Both the position numbers and the translations under genes were made by a program. The notes under the pieces were generated by a model. That model worked only from the letters and a program-made list of their open reading frames with translations. It did no database searches and was not told the DNA's origin. Positions 36,652 through 48,551 of a DNA stretch of 64,000 bases are shown piece by piece. Position 1 is the first letter of the stretch, and every line of letters begins with the position of its first letter. Source of the stretch: Sapria himalayana (Eukaryota; Streptophyta; Magnoliopsida; Malpighiales; Rafflesiaceae); NCBI GenBank assembly GCA_029783825.1, contig JAREIK010008183.1, positions 1-64,000 on the forward strand. Reading direction: 5' to 3'.

Positions 36652-39600
36652 TCATATCCTAGCCTTTTTAACCCTTAGATAGTGGAATGCTAATCTATCC
36701 AGTCTAGCTAATCCTTGTAACCTAACTGGCAAGGATTCTTCATCAAAAACTTTAGCCCATTTAAGGAGACCTATTCTGGCTAAAGAGTCAGCAAGCACAT
36801 TTGCCTCCTTGTAAATGTGCTGAATAGATGCCTTCAGCTCCTTCATAAGATCTATAATCTCTCACTCTCCTCTTCATATTTCCATAAAGATATTTTATTT
36901 TTTGCTAAATCTACTAGCAAGCTAGAGTCCACCTGGATTTGTATGTTTTTCAATTCATGCTCCTTGCAGACATGCAACCCTCTTGCAAGTGAGCTAATTT
37001 TTGAGTGTATCACCGATGTAGTCTTGCATGACATAGAGTAAGCTTTAATAATTTGCCCTTGTGAATCTCTAATTATGCCTTCGCCTTCTGCCACCCACAT
37101 GTCCTTATTAAAAATTCCATCCGTATTAAGAAATAAATGTCATGTACGAGGCTTATTCCAACTTATGCTCTTTACACTCTAAGGCTTCACCTTACTCATT
37201 ACAAACGCCCATGAATTCTGTAATGCTTTTTCTGAATCTATATTTTCATTTCTTATTGGCTTCATTAAAAATATATTAATGATCTCTCTCCTAATATCTT
37301 TTAATATATCCACTGAGTTCATTCTTTTATCATCATATATACTCTTATTTCTAACTTTCCATAAACTCCAGATAACCACATGTGGAAGATTTTGAGTAGG
37401 CCATTTTTTGATTGAACTTTTAGAAATTTCTCCTTCCTATTTCCTAACTCTTTCGATTAATCTTGTCTATTTAATATTTATTCGAATAGATTTTTCGAGC
37501 TCCTTCCAAACCTCAGCTACAATTTTACCTTCAGAGAATAAATGATCTGTAGTTCCTGTTGCTGCAAAGCAACAGTCACATCTAGATAATAGTTTAATAC
37601 CCTTCATTTGCACATTATTATTATCCATCGATATAGCATTATCCATCTCTATTCTCTTCATAAACTTTTTAGGAGGGTGAATAACTGACAAAATATGTAA
37701 TAGTGTACTTTGAAGTACATGAGAAATCAGAGTAATCCTACCCCCGAATCCCGTTAAATCTTTCTTCCACCCTACAATTTTCCTTCTCATTTTTTCTTGT
37801 AAAAAGCTTAAATTTTCCTCTCGTAATCTACCCTCATATATAGGACACCCAAATATGTTAAAGCTCCTTTTAATTTGCTTAAAACTTGTAATATTTTTAA
37901 CTTTTGTAGCCACTTTATCAGTCATTTTAGATCTTAACATAAATTGAGACTTATTTTTTTCACTATTTTCACTGTCTCAGTCTCGAATCTTTGCAATAAC
38001 TCCATTAAATTCATTAATGATCTTCTACTAGCATTTGTGAAATTTATTAAATCATCCGCATAAGCTAAATAGCCTATTCTCAGAGTGTTTTTAGGTTGCG
38101 TGAAAGGAATAATTTTACCATCCGACATACTGATGTTTAAGCGTAGAATTAGTAAATATAGATATATATCAAATAATAAATGAGACAAAGGATCCCCTTG
38201 CCTTAAGCCTCTTCTTAGCTTATATTTCTCTCCTTTCTTTCCATTCATGATGATCCTTACACATGTGCTAGAAACACATTTGCATATTAAATCTATGCAG
38301 AACTCTGAAAGCCTAGCTTTTTCATGACAAAGCAGAGTGTGTCCCACTCTACCCTATCAAAGGCTTTAGACAAATATAGCTTTATTAACAGATTTTCACC
38401 TCCAATTTTCGTAGCTATTTCCTTCATCATTACAGATGTCAATCTTTATTTTCCGTCATTAATCTGTTTTTGACGAACCTCATTTGTTCTTTATAAATTA
38501 TCTCTGGTAAAATACAGCCTAGCCTACTTTGCAAGATTTTTGTCAAAATTGTATAAACTACATTACATAAGCTAATTGGTCTAAAATCCTCACATTTCTC
38601 ATGAGATACTTAGGGATTAGCACAATAAAAGAGTTTGCCCATGCTTTTGGAATATCCGCACTTGCAAAAAGGCTTGAAATAGCCATTACAAGATCATTTT
38701 TAATAATATGCGAGCATAACTGAAAGAAATAGTTATTCCAGCCATCTGGGTCTACCGCACTATCTTTATCTAAATAAACACAGCTTCTCTAACCTCTTCC
38801 TTCCTAGGATCCTTTCCATTCTTTGATTATGTTCATTTGTGATAATAGTTTTTAAATTCTTTCAATAATGAGTTTCCTTCATGTCTAGCTTGCCTGCATA
38901 AATGACTTTTAAAAAGTCCTCAAAAATGGCTGCTATTTCTTTACCTTTTTTTACCCATGTTCCTTCCCTATTCTTGATATCCTTAATCTTATTTCTCTAT
39001 GTTTTAACTTTTATCATATTGTGAAAAATATTGTATTTCGATTCCGTCCTTCAGCCATTTAATTTTGCCCTTTGTTTCTAGAAAATTTTCTTCATCTGCA
39101 ATCTGAACCTCAATTTTACTTTAGCCTAACTCAGTTTAAGTCTGGACTCCTTACTCTGATTACTCTCAAATTCTAGTTCTAGCTTCTCCACTACTTCTTC
39201 TACTTGCTTAATCTTTACATTTAGATTTCTAAAAATTTCTTTGTTCCATAATTGCAAATAGTTTTTTAATCTACGTAACTTGAACGATAGTACCTGCATT
39301 GGTTTCCCAGATGCTGGTTCTTTCCATAACTTTTTCACTAACATTTCAAAATCCTTGTGCTTTGCCCACATATTCTGAAATTCAAAGCTCCCTACCAACC
39401 GATGATTTTTATGAATAAAGAATAGCAATGGACTATGATCCAAGCATGTTTTATTTAAATGTCATAGTCATGTAACCCCTTGCTCAGAAACCCACTTAGC
39501 ATTACACATAACCCTATCTAGTCTGACCCAGATTGCTCATCTTTTATGTCGGTTGTTACACCAAGTGTATCGAGATCCTATAAAATCCACTTTCATCAAG

Positions 39601-40129
39601 TTAGCTCTTGATATTTATCATTAAATAGTGTCAAGGCCACAATATCAGAAGTTTTACCTCCTTTCTTTTCTTGTGCATTCCTTATCACATTAAAATCTCT
39701 TCCAATGATCCATGGAGTATCCTTGATAGCTATGTCCATCTCCTTTTATAACTCTAATCTATCTTTCTTAGCATTTTTTGCATATACCACTGATATTATT
39801 CCTTATGCTTCTTTATTAATTTTAAAATGAACTACCTACTCCGTATCTTTTAGAATTATAATATCTAGTTTATTGTTCCACATGATCCAGAGCTTACTTT
39901 TTAGATTAGTATATGCGTTATTAAAACCTAAAATCTTACTATATTTATTTAACTGATCCTTATCTATCATAGGTTCCGCAATAATAACTAAGTTGATTTT
40001 ATGTATTTTTATTAACTTCTTTAGCATATTAATTAAGGGGTTATTGGCCACATCCCTTATACTCCAATATAGGCACCTATCCATAAAATCTAGATTTGGC
40101 TTGAGCTCTCGTAGTACATTTCGACTCAT
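36652..40129 (-). pseudogene. LINE F ORF2: endonuclease, RT, zf-RVT, RNase H; broken
   Basis: The 39836-40129 frame gives the endonuclease start (MDRCLYWSIRDVANNP, VIIAEPMID). The linker is at 39126-39443 (FQNMWAKHKDFEMLV). RT: 37934-38347 with GLRQGDPLSHLLFDIYLYL and GYLAYADDLINFTNASRRS. The 37467-37940 frame runs from FGCPIYEGRLRE through ITLISHVLQSTLLHIL to IHPPKKFMKRIEMD and then directly to VQMKGIKLLSRCDCC, joining thumb to the zf-RVT-like region. RNase H (36652-37120) keeps NTDGIF and HIYKEANVLADSLAR, but the second acidic position is Lys (IHSKISSL). Confidence 0.9.
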
Positions 40130-40139
40130 ATGTCTTATT

Positions 40140-41571
40140 TAAACATTTCTTCCTGTTTCTTGACTATTTTTCGCCGCACCAAGAGTAATTTTTTTTAATT
40201 CTCTATATTTAGGTTGCTGCCCAAGTTGCATTGCCATTTTTCTTAAAGGGTTCCATAGAGTGATCCCTAGTGAGCTTCTCTCAATCCTCCTCATAGAGCT
40301 CTAAATCATCCTTCACCTTTTTCGTTTCCCCTATCTTTTCTACTTCATCCCTACCTAATGAGGGACCGCTGAATATGTCGGAGTCTACTTCTAGAAAATC
40401 CAGAAGATCCTCATCCATCCAGCTATATTCCTACCCATTCTCCCTCAAAACTCTTCTAGACTTTAATTTTTTATCCCACTTTCTCTTCCCTTTCACCTCC
40501 ATCCAGCCTTCACCCTTATCAACTTCTGGCCATTCCTCCCTGCTCTCTGTGCCCTTACTGCCATATTCTTCTACTCTTTTAGAATTGCCTCCCCCTTCCT
40601 CTACTAGCCATATCCCTCCTGTGTTACTGCTCATTCCTTCCTTCTTCCAGACATCCATATATGAACCTTTTGTAAGATCTAGAAGACCCACTACCCTTGC
40701 CTTTTCCCCCCTCTCTTTGCCTTCAGCAATGCATAAAACTACCTCTAATGAATTGCCCTCTCTCATTCCTGCCCCATCTTGCCTCCTAATCCATAACTTC
40801 TTTTCCCTTGCCCATCCTCTACCTTCTTTCCCCCTCTCCCTGCACTTCTTTTCTAGCCCAAGACTACATTCCCCCTTGTCATTCCCTAGCCTCTTACCTA
40901 TATTACAATTGGATGGTAGGTTTTCTGGCATAACAGGTTGCTAGAAACCTAGACTCTGGTCTTTCTCCCCACTACCTATCCAGATTCTTGTAGGCGGATG
41001 TGCAAGCAAGTTATACTCAACACATACCCGAGCCTTACTCAGCCTAGTCATGTTTACTGTCGCCTCATCCCGCATCATAGGAATACCCAAGCATGAAGCA
41101 ATAGAGTGAAGAGAATGCATATTATACAGAAATATTGGAAGGTTTGGGAAAGAAAACCATACCAAGGCTATCGAGGCTTCCTCAAGTGGATTGAAATTTT
41201 TTGACCATTTCAATATTCACATAGGGTAGCCATTAACATTCCATTTCCCCCCTTAACCAAATATGCTGATAATCCTCCCCCATCATGCATTGTAAAAATA
41301 TGTGTTTAGCATCAAAATCGGTGAACTTAACCGTTCCTTTGAACTTAAGTGAATAAATGAAGGTCTGTATCTCGTTCTAGTGAGGTCTGCCATGGAAGAG
41401 CTTCCCTATTAGCATGAACTTGAAGACCTCTATAAGCATCTGTAATTTTTTTGATGGGAAAAATATCGTGGGACTTCCATCTTTGTTCCCAAAAAATGGA
41501 GGAGATAGCACGGGTTCATTTAAAATTGAGGCAAAATACTTCTTAATTGATAAGAGGACTCTTTGCTCCAT
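40140..41571 (-). pseudogene. LINE F ORF1: DUF4283-like protein with damaged knuckle
   Basis: Start ATG at 41571 (MEQRVLLSIKKYFASILNEP), then FKFMLIGKLFHGRPH. The 40941-41213 frame holds ALVWFSFPNLPIFLYN, KARVCVEYNLLAHPP and RIWIGSGEKDQSLGF. The next frame (40431-40931) starts MPENLPSNCNIGKRLGND, where the knuckle has lost its second Cys (Gly) and its His (Asn), then a Lys/Glu/Gly-rich tail. RNA binding through the knuckle is therefore lost. Frameshifts separate the parts. Confidence 0.82.
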
Positions 41572-41690
41572 TTTGAGCTTGCAATCGGCTTGGATTTAGT
41601 AGGAATGGAGATTTATCTCTCTAGAAAAATTGAAGTTTTCTCCCTCTAGAATTGAGAACATTATTGAAAAGAAGAAGATGAAGTAAGTTT

Positions 41691-41932
41691 TCTCTCATTC
41701 TTTTTATTTTTCTTATTTTTCTTTTTTTCTTATTCTTATTACTCTTCTTATTCTTCTTATTTTTATTATTTTTCTTATTCTTTTTATTTTTCTTATTCTT
41801 CTTATTATCCTTATTCTTCTTATTATCCTTATTCTTCTTATTCTTGTTATTATTCTTCTTCTTCTTTATCTTTTTATTCTTCTTATTCTTCTTATTCTTC
41901 TTATTCTTTTTATTTTTCTTATTCTTCTTATT
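41691..41932. repeat. Tract M6: shortest TTATTCTTC spacer (about 240 bp)
   Basis: Nonamer-derived sequence between the 5' end of LINE F and the 3' end of LINE G. It shows that the spacing between LINEs is not fixed. No gene. Confidence 0.93.
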
Positions 41933-42747
41933 CTTTTTTTTCTAAAAGGTTATTTTATTATTATAACCCTTTCTTTTTGTAGAATAATACCATTGGTACA
42001 ATCTAAGAAACTACCCTTAACCCTTTTACAACATTCTATTCAATAGAATTACAAACAGAAAAATCACAAATAATAGTGGACTTAGGCATTTATCTTTTAA
42101 TAGTCCTATTCTATTTCTTCAAAGTTAATCAAGCAAATTTCTTCTACTTGCAGATTGTCCATACTGCTTTATAAGAAATTCTGCCTTTCCTATCTTTAGA
42201 GTCTGGCCATGTGCATCTTGTTTTACTTTCCTCAGTTGCGGTCTTATACCCTCCTTTGGTGACAGCATTCTGGTTCCTACTTTGACCAATTAGCATTTGC
42301 TCCCTTTAGCTTCTACCCTTCTCTAAGAGAGGTTCTTGGCCTTGTATATATCCTTGGTCTTTATAACCTCTTTTTTAGTTTCTCCTGACTTTGACTTCCA
42401 GCTATTTATAAAAGCACAAAACAAAATAAACAGACATTAACATTGATAGCATATTGCCTCCTGCTTTGTCCTTTTGTGATAAGCCTTTCCTTCTTTTAGC
42501 TCCTACCCTCTTCTATCACTATTACATTACTTTCTTTGTCTTGTTCCTATTCTTATAGTAAAAGAACCAAGTATAAAAAGCAAAAATATCCATTATATCA
42601 AACAACAGCTCACAGCAAACACACTGCTATAAACCTTAATAAATCCAGAATGCCCAAGCCCCTACGCTTTCTTTATGCTTTCTCAGTAAACATACCTCTA
42701 AAAGAGGTTCTTGAGCTAAATCTCTTATTTTGAGAGTTATAATAACA

Positions 42748-42862
42748 GAGCACATCCCATAAGGCCGGTATGAGCTAAACTTGTAACATGTTCTGATGAG
42801 TTCATCCCACAGGACCAGGATGAGCACATTATATAGCACATCCTACAGTACCGAGATGTGTT
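42748..42862. repeat. Three spaced hairpin-forming repeats in LINE G 3'UTR
   Basis: Related units at 42748-42776, 42798-42826 and 42835-42862. The second has TCATCC and GGATGA arms around CACAGGACCA; the third has CACATC and GATGTG arms. The first is a decayed form. The second shares CACAGGACCAGGAT with LINE D at 21481-21494. Function is unknown; they lie in untranslated LINE sequence. Confidence 0.6.
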
Positions 42863-43009
42863 GAATCGAGGTTTCACCTTTCATGCATGAAAAGCAATTT
42901 GTACAATAGATATGGTAATATAAAAGATTCATGTTTATCCAACAGATATGATAATATATGTTAATATATATGATAATATATAAGGTTGTAATGGCTTCTC
43001 CCGTTGGCC

Positions 43010-46000
43010 ATTAACTATTATCTTTAACTTTCCTAATTATAGGAAATATTGTTTCATCTAATATGAGGATGCCTCTATATTTATTTGTGATGTTATGACC
43101 TTTAAATTCTTCATTTCCTATTTTTTTTACATCTTTAGCTAACTTATTGGTAGCTTGATTGCAATCTCTAAAAATATGTTCTATACTGCTAATTAATTTC
43201 CTCTATCTCATTTATATATTTCCATAGTGATTTATGGCCTTTAATTATACTACTTAAATTAATGAGTCAACTTGAATTTGTAGATTTTTTATGTTTTTAA
43301 TTTTGCATAATTTTAGTCCTATCAGGAGAGCAAGAATTTCCGCTTGTAGGTGTGTGTTTGCTGTAAATTTTTTAGTGTATGCCCATAGCACCTTGCCTTC
43401 GGAGGCTCTCAGTATTCCACCACCTCCAATTATACCCGTTTCTCTTTTAAAACTCCCATCTATATTAAGAGCCAGATAGTTTTTTTTTTGAGGGTTTGTT
43501 CCAGTGAATATTCATAAACTTTAAAGGTTTAGGTTTTATGAATTTTAATTGCCATCAATCTATATATTCTTTGTTTTCTATATATGTAAGATTTTTTAAC
43601 AGGAAAGCTTCTGATATGGTAATTATTTCTTTTTTTATATTTCTCTCTATATCAACTATTTTCATTTCTATATTCTCATACCGGCTATTGTTTTTGGTTT
43701 TCCATATGCGCCATACTATTAATGGTGGAATGGTGTATTGGAGCCATCTTTTTGTAGATTTGACTTTAGTCCCCTTCATCCTTATTTGAATTCTACTTTT
43801 AAGGGTATAATTTTAACATTTCAAGCCCATTTCCCTTTCAAATTTTTCCCATATCTTTGAAGCTAATTTTATTTGTGAAAATAGATGATCCGAGGATTCT
43901 ATATTTATTTTGCAACAATCACATCTAGAAGCTAAATTTATGCCTCTTTTTTGTATAAATATATCTAATGGAATAATGTTAGTTAGTGTTTTTCATAAGA
44001 ATAGGGGAGTTTTAAATGAGTTATTATTATTCCAACACAATTTCCACATTTATTGTAGAGGTTTTTTATTCCTAACTAGATTCTTGGCTGATTTTAAGGA
44101 GAATATACCTTCCTCATTTAATTTCCATTACCAGGCAAATTTAGTTAAGACTGAGTGCTTATCTACTTCTTTTTGTTTTAGTGTTTGTTTCCATATTTGA
44201 GATTCATTTCTTAACTTTTATATCTTGTTTTTGTCAAAAATTTAACAAAGTATTTAGATCTCATATATCTTGCCTAGAGATTGTTATCTTCTTCTATCCT
44301 CCACCATCTCTTGCAAGCCCATGCTTCTGCTAAAAGTTCTAAACTAGAGAAACCAATTCTTGCTTACTCTTTTGGGAAGCATAGATCTTCCCATTTAATC
44401 CCATGTAGTTTATGCTTATTATTCTTTTTGCCATGGAAGAAATTAGTTAATTTTTTCTCTATTTTTTTATAAAGTATTTAGTTGGCTACATAATCATTAA
44501 ATTGTGTATAAGTAGACTTTTTCAGTATGTGAGTGATGAGGGTACCTCTCCCATTCATGTTCAATGATTCAACCTTCCATCCCGCTATCTTATTTCTAAG
44601 CTTACCTAAGAAGAAATCTAGGTGGTCTAATTTAAATCTACCTTTGTATAATGGACAACCAAGATACAAGATAGCTCCTTTCTCATTAGAGAATACTGTG
44701 TTTTTTTAGTATGTGAATGAAACTGAGAGGTGCATTCTTTGAAATTTTAAATTGATATTTATTTCTATTTAACTTTAAGCCCATTTCTTCTTTCATTGTT
44801 TAAAAAATTTCCATTAAGTTCTATATAGATTTCTTATTCTTGTTTGTGAATAATATGATGTCATCTGCATATGTCAGACAACTTATCTACGGAGAGTCTT
44901 TATGTTTCCTAAAAGGGAGTATTTTTCCTCTACACATATTACTTTTTAGATATCCAATAAATAATTTCAGATATATGTTAAAGAGTGCAGGAGATAAGGG
45001 ATCTCCTTGTCTTAACCCTCGAGTAGATTTAAACTATTCCCCCTTATCCCCGTTTATGATAATCTTAAACCACGTGCTCGAAATGCATCTAAAAATTAAA
45101 TCTATCCATGCTTCTGTAAAACCCATTTTCCTCATGGTAAACCATATGACTTGCTAGTCTACTCTATCAAAGGCTTTCGATAGGTCTAGTTTAAATATAA
45201 CATTTTGGCATCTAGTTTTGTATGATAAATCTTTCATGAGTTTATTAGCTAGGCATATATTTTCCATGATTAGTCTATTTTTCATAAAACTTGATTGTTC
45301 ATTTGATATGATTTTGGGAAGTATAAGTCCTGCTCTATTTTGCAGAAGTTTTGCTAGAACTTTATAAATTGAATTACATAAACTAATGGGTCAATAATCT
45401 TCTCCCCCTAGGGGGTTTTTCTTTTAAGGAATAAAGACTATATGGGTTAGCGCCCAGATTTTGTTAATCTCTACCCCATAGAAGAACCAATGAAGAGCCT
45501 GAACAATATATACATTAATGATATCCCAGTATGCTTTAAAAAAAATTGTTATTCTATCCATCTGGACCAGCTGCACTGTTATTGTTCATGCTATAGATAG
45601 TTTTTTTGATTTTTTCCTCCTCTGGAAATTCCATTAGATTTTTATTATCTTCATTATTAATTAAGTTATTTATGTTTTGTAAACGGTATTTTCCTTTAAT
45701 TATACTTTTATCACATAATAGTTTTTATATATATCTTCTAGTGAATCTTTAATTTCTTATTTGTTTTCTAACCATATTCCTTTGTTTTTATTTTTCCTAT
45801 AATTTTATGTTTTTGATTCTTTATTTTTAATAAAGAATCAAAAACATAAAATTATCCATTTTACTTTTGCTCTTTATTTCCAAAAAATGTCTTCCATGTG
45901 GAATTTTAGTTTAAGTTCACTTCGTGATTTATTTTGGGCACGGAGATTGTACGTACTCTGATCTTTCTCATATGACTCTTCTAATTCATTGATTTTTTGT

Positions 46001-46888
46001 TCTATTTCTATGATACATTTATTAATATTGCCAAACCTTTTTTTGTTCCTCTTTATTAAACATGTTCTTAATATATTAAGTCTTGCCATGAGCATCTCGT
46101 TTGGGTTGCCACTTACTGGTAGCGACCAAGATTCTTTCACATTGTATTGGAAGTCCTCATGTAGACACCACATATTCTGGAAGTTGAAAGATATATTTTT
46201 GGGTTCATTTTTAAGAAAATTAATAAGTAGTGGCTTGTGATCTGAACATGTGTTGTTCAAGTGTTTGACTTTTATATTTCCATAAAATTCAATTTCTTTG
46301 GCATTAAAAAGAATTTTATCTAGTCCAGACCATATAGCTCCTTTTTTCTTGTGGTTATTAGTCCAGGTGTAGTTTGAGCCTAAAAAATTTTCCTCCCGTA
46401 GGTTGTAGTTGGAGATAGTTTCATTTAAGTGTTCACTAGCCTGTGAATTCATTAGTCTCCCCCCTTTTTTCTCTGATGCTTTTCTGATCATGTTAAATTC
46501 ACTTCCTATTAAGCATGGAGTTTTTTTAACTAAAATATCCTCCATGATTTTTTATAGCTCCTTTCTTTTTTATTTATAGTTATTAGCATAAACTACTGAA
46601 ATTATGCCTTCTATGCCATTATTTATACTAAGATTAATGATTTGGTCGTATTTTTCAATGCTAGTAATATCAATGCAATTTTTCCTCATGACCCATATTC
46701 TATTCACTTTATTGAAGAAAACTTTACTGAATCCTAGTTTGTTCTTGACATTTTCTAAGACTTGTATCAACCATTGGCACTGCTAACATTAGCAGTGAAA
46801 TGTTATAGAGTTTTATCAATTTCTTTAATCTATTTAAGGATGGGATGTTGGTTATTCCCCGAATGTTCCAAAATAAGTAACTAAACAT
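43010..46888 (-). pseudogene. LINE G ORF2: endonuclease, RT, zf-RVT, RNase H; broken
   Basis: Start ATG at 46888. Endonuclease: 46570-46770 and the 223-codon frame 45874-46545 with IGSEFNMIRKASEKKGGR, WSGLDKILFN and CSDHKPLLI. The usual GDFN is SEFN, so the catalytic Asp is Glu. RT catalytic box near 44860 reads CLTYADDIILF. Thumb: 44478-44669 (YLGCPLYKGRFKLDHLDFF, GRGTLITHIL). RNase H (about 43010-43500) keeps NIDGSF and HLQAEILALLIGLKLC, so two acidic residues are present. The palindrome at 45799-45855 destroys the linker. Many frameshifts are present. Confidence 0.88.
45799..45855. repeat. Perfect palindrome: 27-bp arms, 3-nt loop
   Basis: The left arm 45799-45825 and right arm 45829-45855 are exact reverse complements around TTT. 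In copy D the left arm aligns with ordinary linker sequence, but the right arm replaces about 50 bp of linker found in D. The pattern fits a fold-back templated repair event in copy G. It would form a strong stem in single-stranded DNA or RNA. Confidence 0.92.
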
Positions 46889-46899
46889 TATTTGAGGGT

Positions 46900-48010
46900 T
46901 TTAATTGTGCTCTTGCTTTGCACTTTTATTCATGTGTTAAATTAAAAATGTTTTTTAGTGTTTTTGGTTTTATTTACTATGTTATGTTCTTTGGATTCTT
47001 TATTTTAAGCATTTTATCCATTTGTAGACCTATAATATTTAAGTCCTTTATAGCCTTTTCTCATTTATAGGCTGTCACTCAACTTTTTTTTATATCAATA
47101 TCTTCTTTAGATAGTTCTTGTTTTTCATTTCTATTTCAGTTAGAATGTTATTACATAATTTAATGGATCCAGAATCTAAACCCTTTTCTAAGGTAGAAAA
47201 CAAATCTTCTGTATTTTTTTATTTGCTTAATTATCTTTGGTTTTATAGTTCTAATCACTATCTCTTTAATTTTGTCCATTATTATTCTTATTTTTTTTCA
47301 AAGCATTGGCATCCTGTGCAGGTTGTTGCACATGATCTATCTTTGTTTATATGTCAGTAACCTTAAGAACAGGAGATTTTGGATTAACCATTTGTCTGTC
47401 TACCTCATTATGTTCAATATGATTTTTCATTTTTTCTTCCTTTCTAGCCAATCAACATCCTATTTGGTATAGAGAATTGAAGATTTACTTTAATACAAAC
47501 TCTGGTCATGCTAGGACTCAAGAAATTGGCAGTGGTTCCACCCAATAATAATGGTTCACCTATGAGATTAGAGATGGAGAAGAGTGTAGTTTTGTTAAAT
47601 AAATGAATGGACAAAGAGGAAAGAAGAAAACAAACCCACAAGAGAGGGTTTTCTTCCTTGATGTAAAAATTTGGTGCCCATTTGAATACTCGCATTAGAT
47701 AACCCAAAATATTCAAGGTCTCCTTCATCCATAGACATAGGATGTCCTCTTCTGTGAATAACTGAACCAGAACTAGTTTGCCATCAATCGCTCCCAGCTT
47801 AAGCTAACATTTGATTTTTAAAGAGAAGAAAAAATATCTTATTTCTTCCATTCATGGTCGCTCATGGGAAAATTTTTCAATGAGAGAGTGTTTCTAAAGA
47901 AAAGAGAGGTTTTTGAATTCTTCGGGGGTAAATAATACTATGGGTTCCCCATTTTTCTTCAAAAACTATTTATTAGGGAGCACTGTTAATTGATAAATAT
48001 TAGAAAAGGA
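46900..48010 (-). pseudogene. LINE G ORF1: DUF4283-like protein, broken
   Basis: The N-terminal part at about 47840-47970 reads GNPIVLFTPEEFKNLSFL then SLIEKFSHERP after a stop. The 47444-47728 frame holds LGYLMRVFKWAPNFYIKEE, LFSISNLIGEPLLLGG and TRVCIKVNLQFSIPNRMLIG, matching the middle of ORF1 in F. I could not find a zinc knuckle; it seems deleted or unrecognisable. The 46900-47440 stretch is charged and fragmented. Confidence 0.75.
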
Positions 48011-48139
48011 TTTATTATAAGCAAGATAATCACTTTCCTACATTATTTAGATTTAATTCACCACTTTCTTCCCCAAATTGTGGTTTCTCTCTCTAGAATT
48101 TCAAATTTAACTTTCTAGAACATAGAGCTACGGGAAAAA

Positions 48140-48512
48140 ATACTTATTCATCATCATCAAATTCTTATTTTTAATTTTAATTCTTATTCACTTCTTATTC
48201 ATATTAATCTTCATATTCTATTTATTCTATTAATACTTATTATTCTTCTTATTATCATTTTTTTATTCTTCTTATTCATCTTATTTTATTATTGTTTTTA
48301 TTGTTTTTATTCTTTTTATTCTTTTTATTCTTTTTATTCTTTTTATTCTTTTTATTCTTTTTATTCTTTTTATTCTTTTTATTCTTTTTATTCTTTTTAT
48401 TCTTCTTATTGTTGTTATTCTTATTATTCTTCTTTTCCCCATATCCTTCTTTTCCTTCTTATCCGTCTTATTCTTATTATTTTTCTTATTATTCTTATTA
48501 TTCTTTTTATTT

Positions 48513-48551
<39 letters not shown>

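Larger units (their letters stand above)
35609..41690 (-). mobile_element. LINE copy F, near full length with ORF2 deletion
   Basis: About 6.1 kb. The A6 tail (T6 at 35609-35614) and 3' box (35641-35679) mark the 3' end; the GA doublet leader (about 41613-41650) marks the 5' end. ORF2 is 36652-40129 and ORF1 about 40140-41571. ORF2 carries an internal deletion of about 0.5 kb near 37640. The 5' end abuts the very short tract M6, so F and G are the closest-spaced pair. Confidence 0.92.
41933..48139 (-). mobile_element. LINE copy G, second subfamily, near full length
   Basis: About 6.2 kb. The A9 tail (T9 at 41933-41941) and diverged 3' box (41968-42007) match copy D. ORF2 is about 43010-46888; ORF1 is about 46900-48010. 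The 5' leader has TTTCTCTCTCTAGA at 48084-48097. A perfect 57-bp palindrome sits in the ORF2 linker (45799-45855). The YADD-to-5'-end distance (about 3.3 kb) is shorter than in C or I, because ORF1 is short, as in D. Confidence 0.92.

Noticed and set aside
40375..40944. 189-codon Ser/Pro/Leu-rich plus-strand ORF
   Set aside because: Antisense of LINE F ORF1, which has recognisable family motifs on the minus strand.
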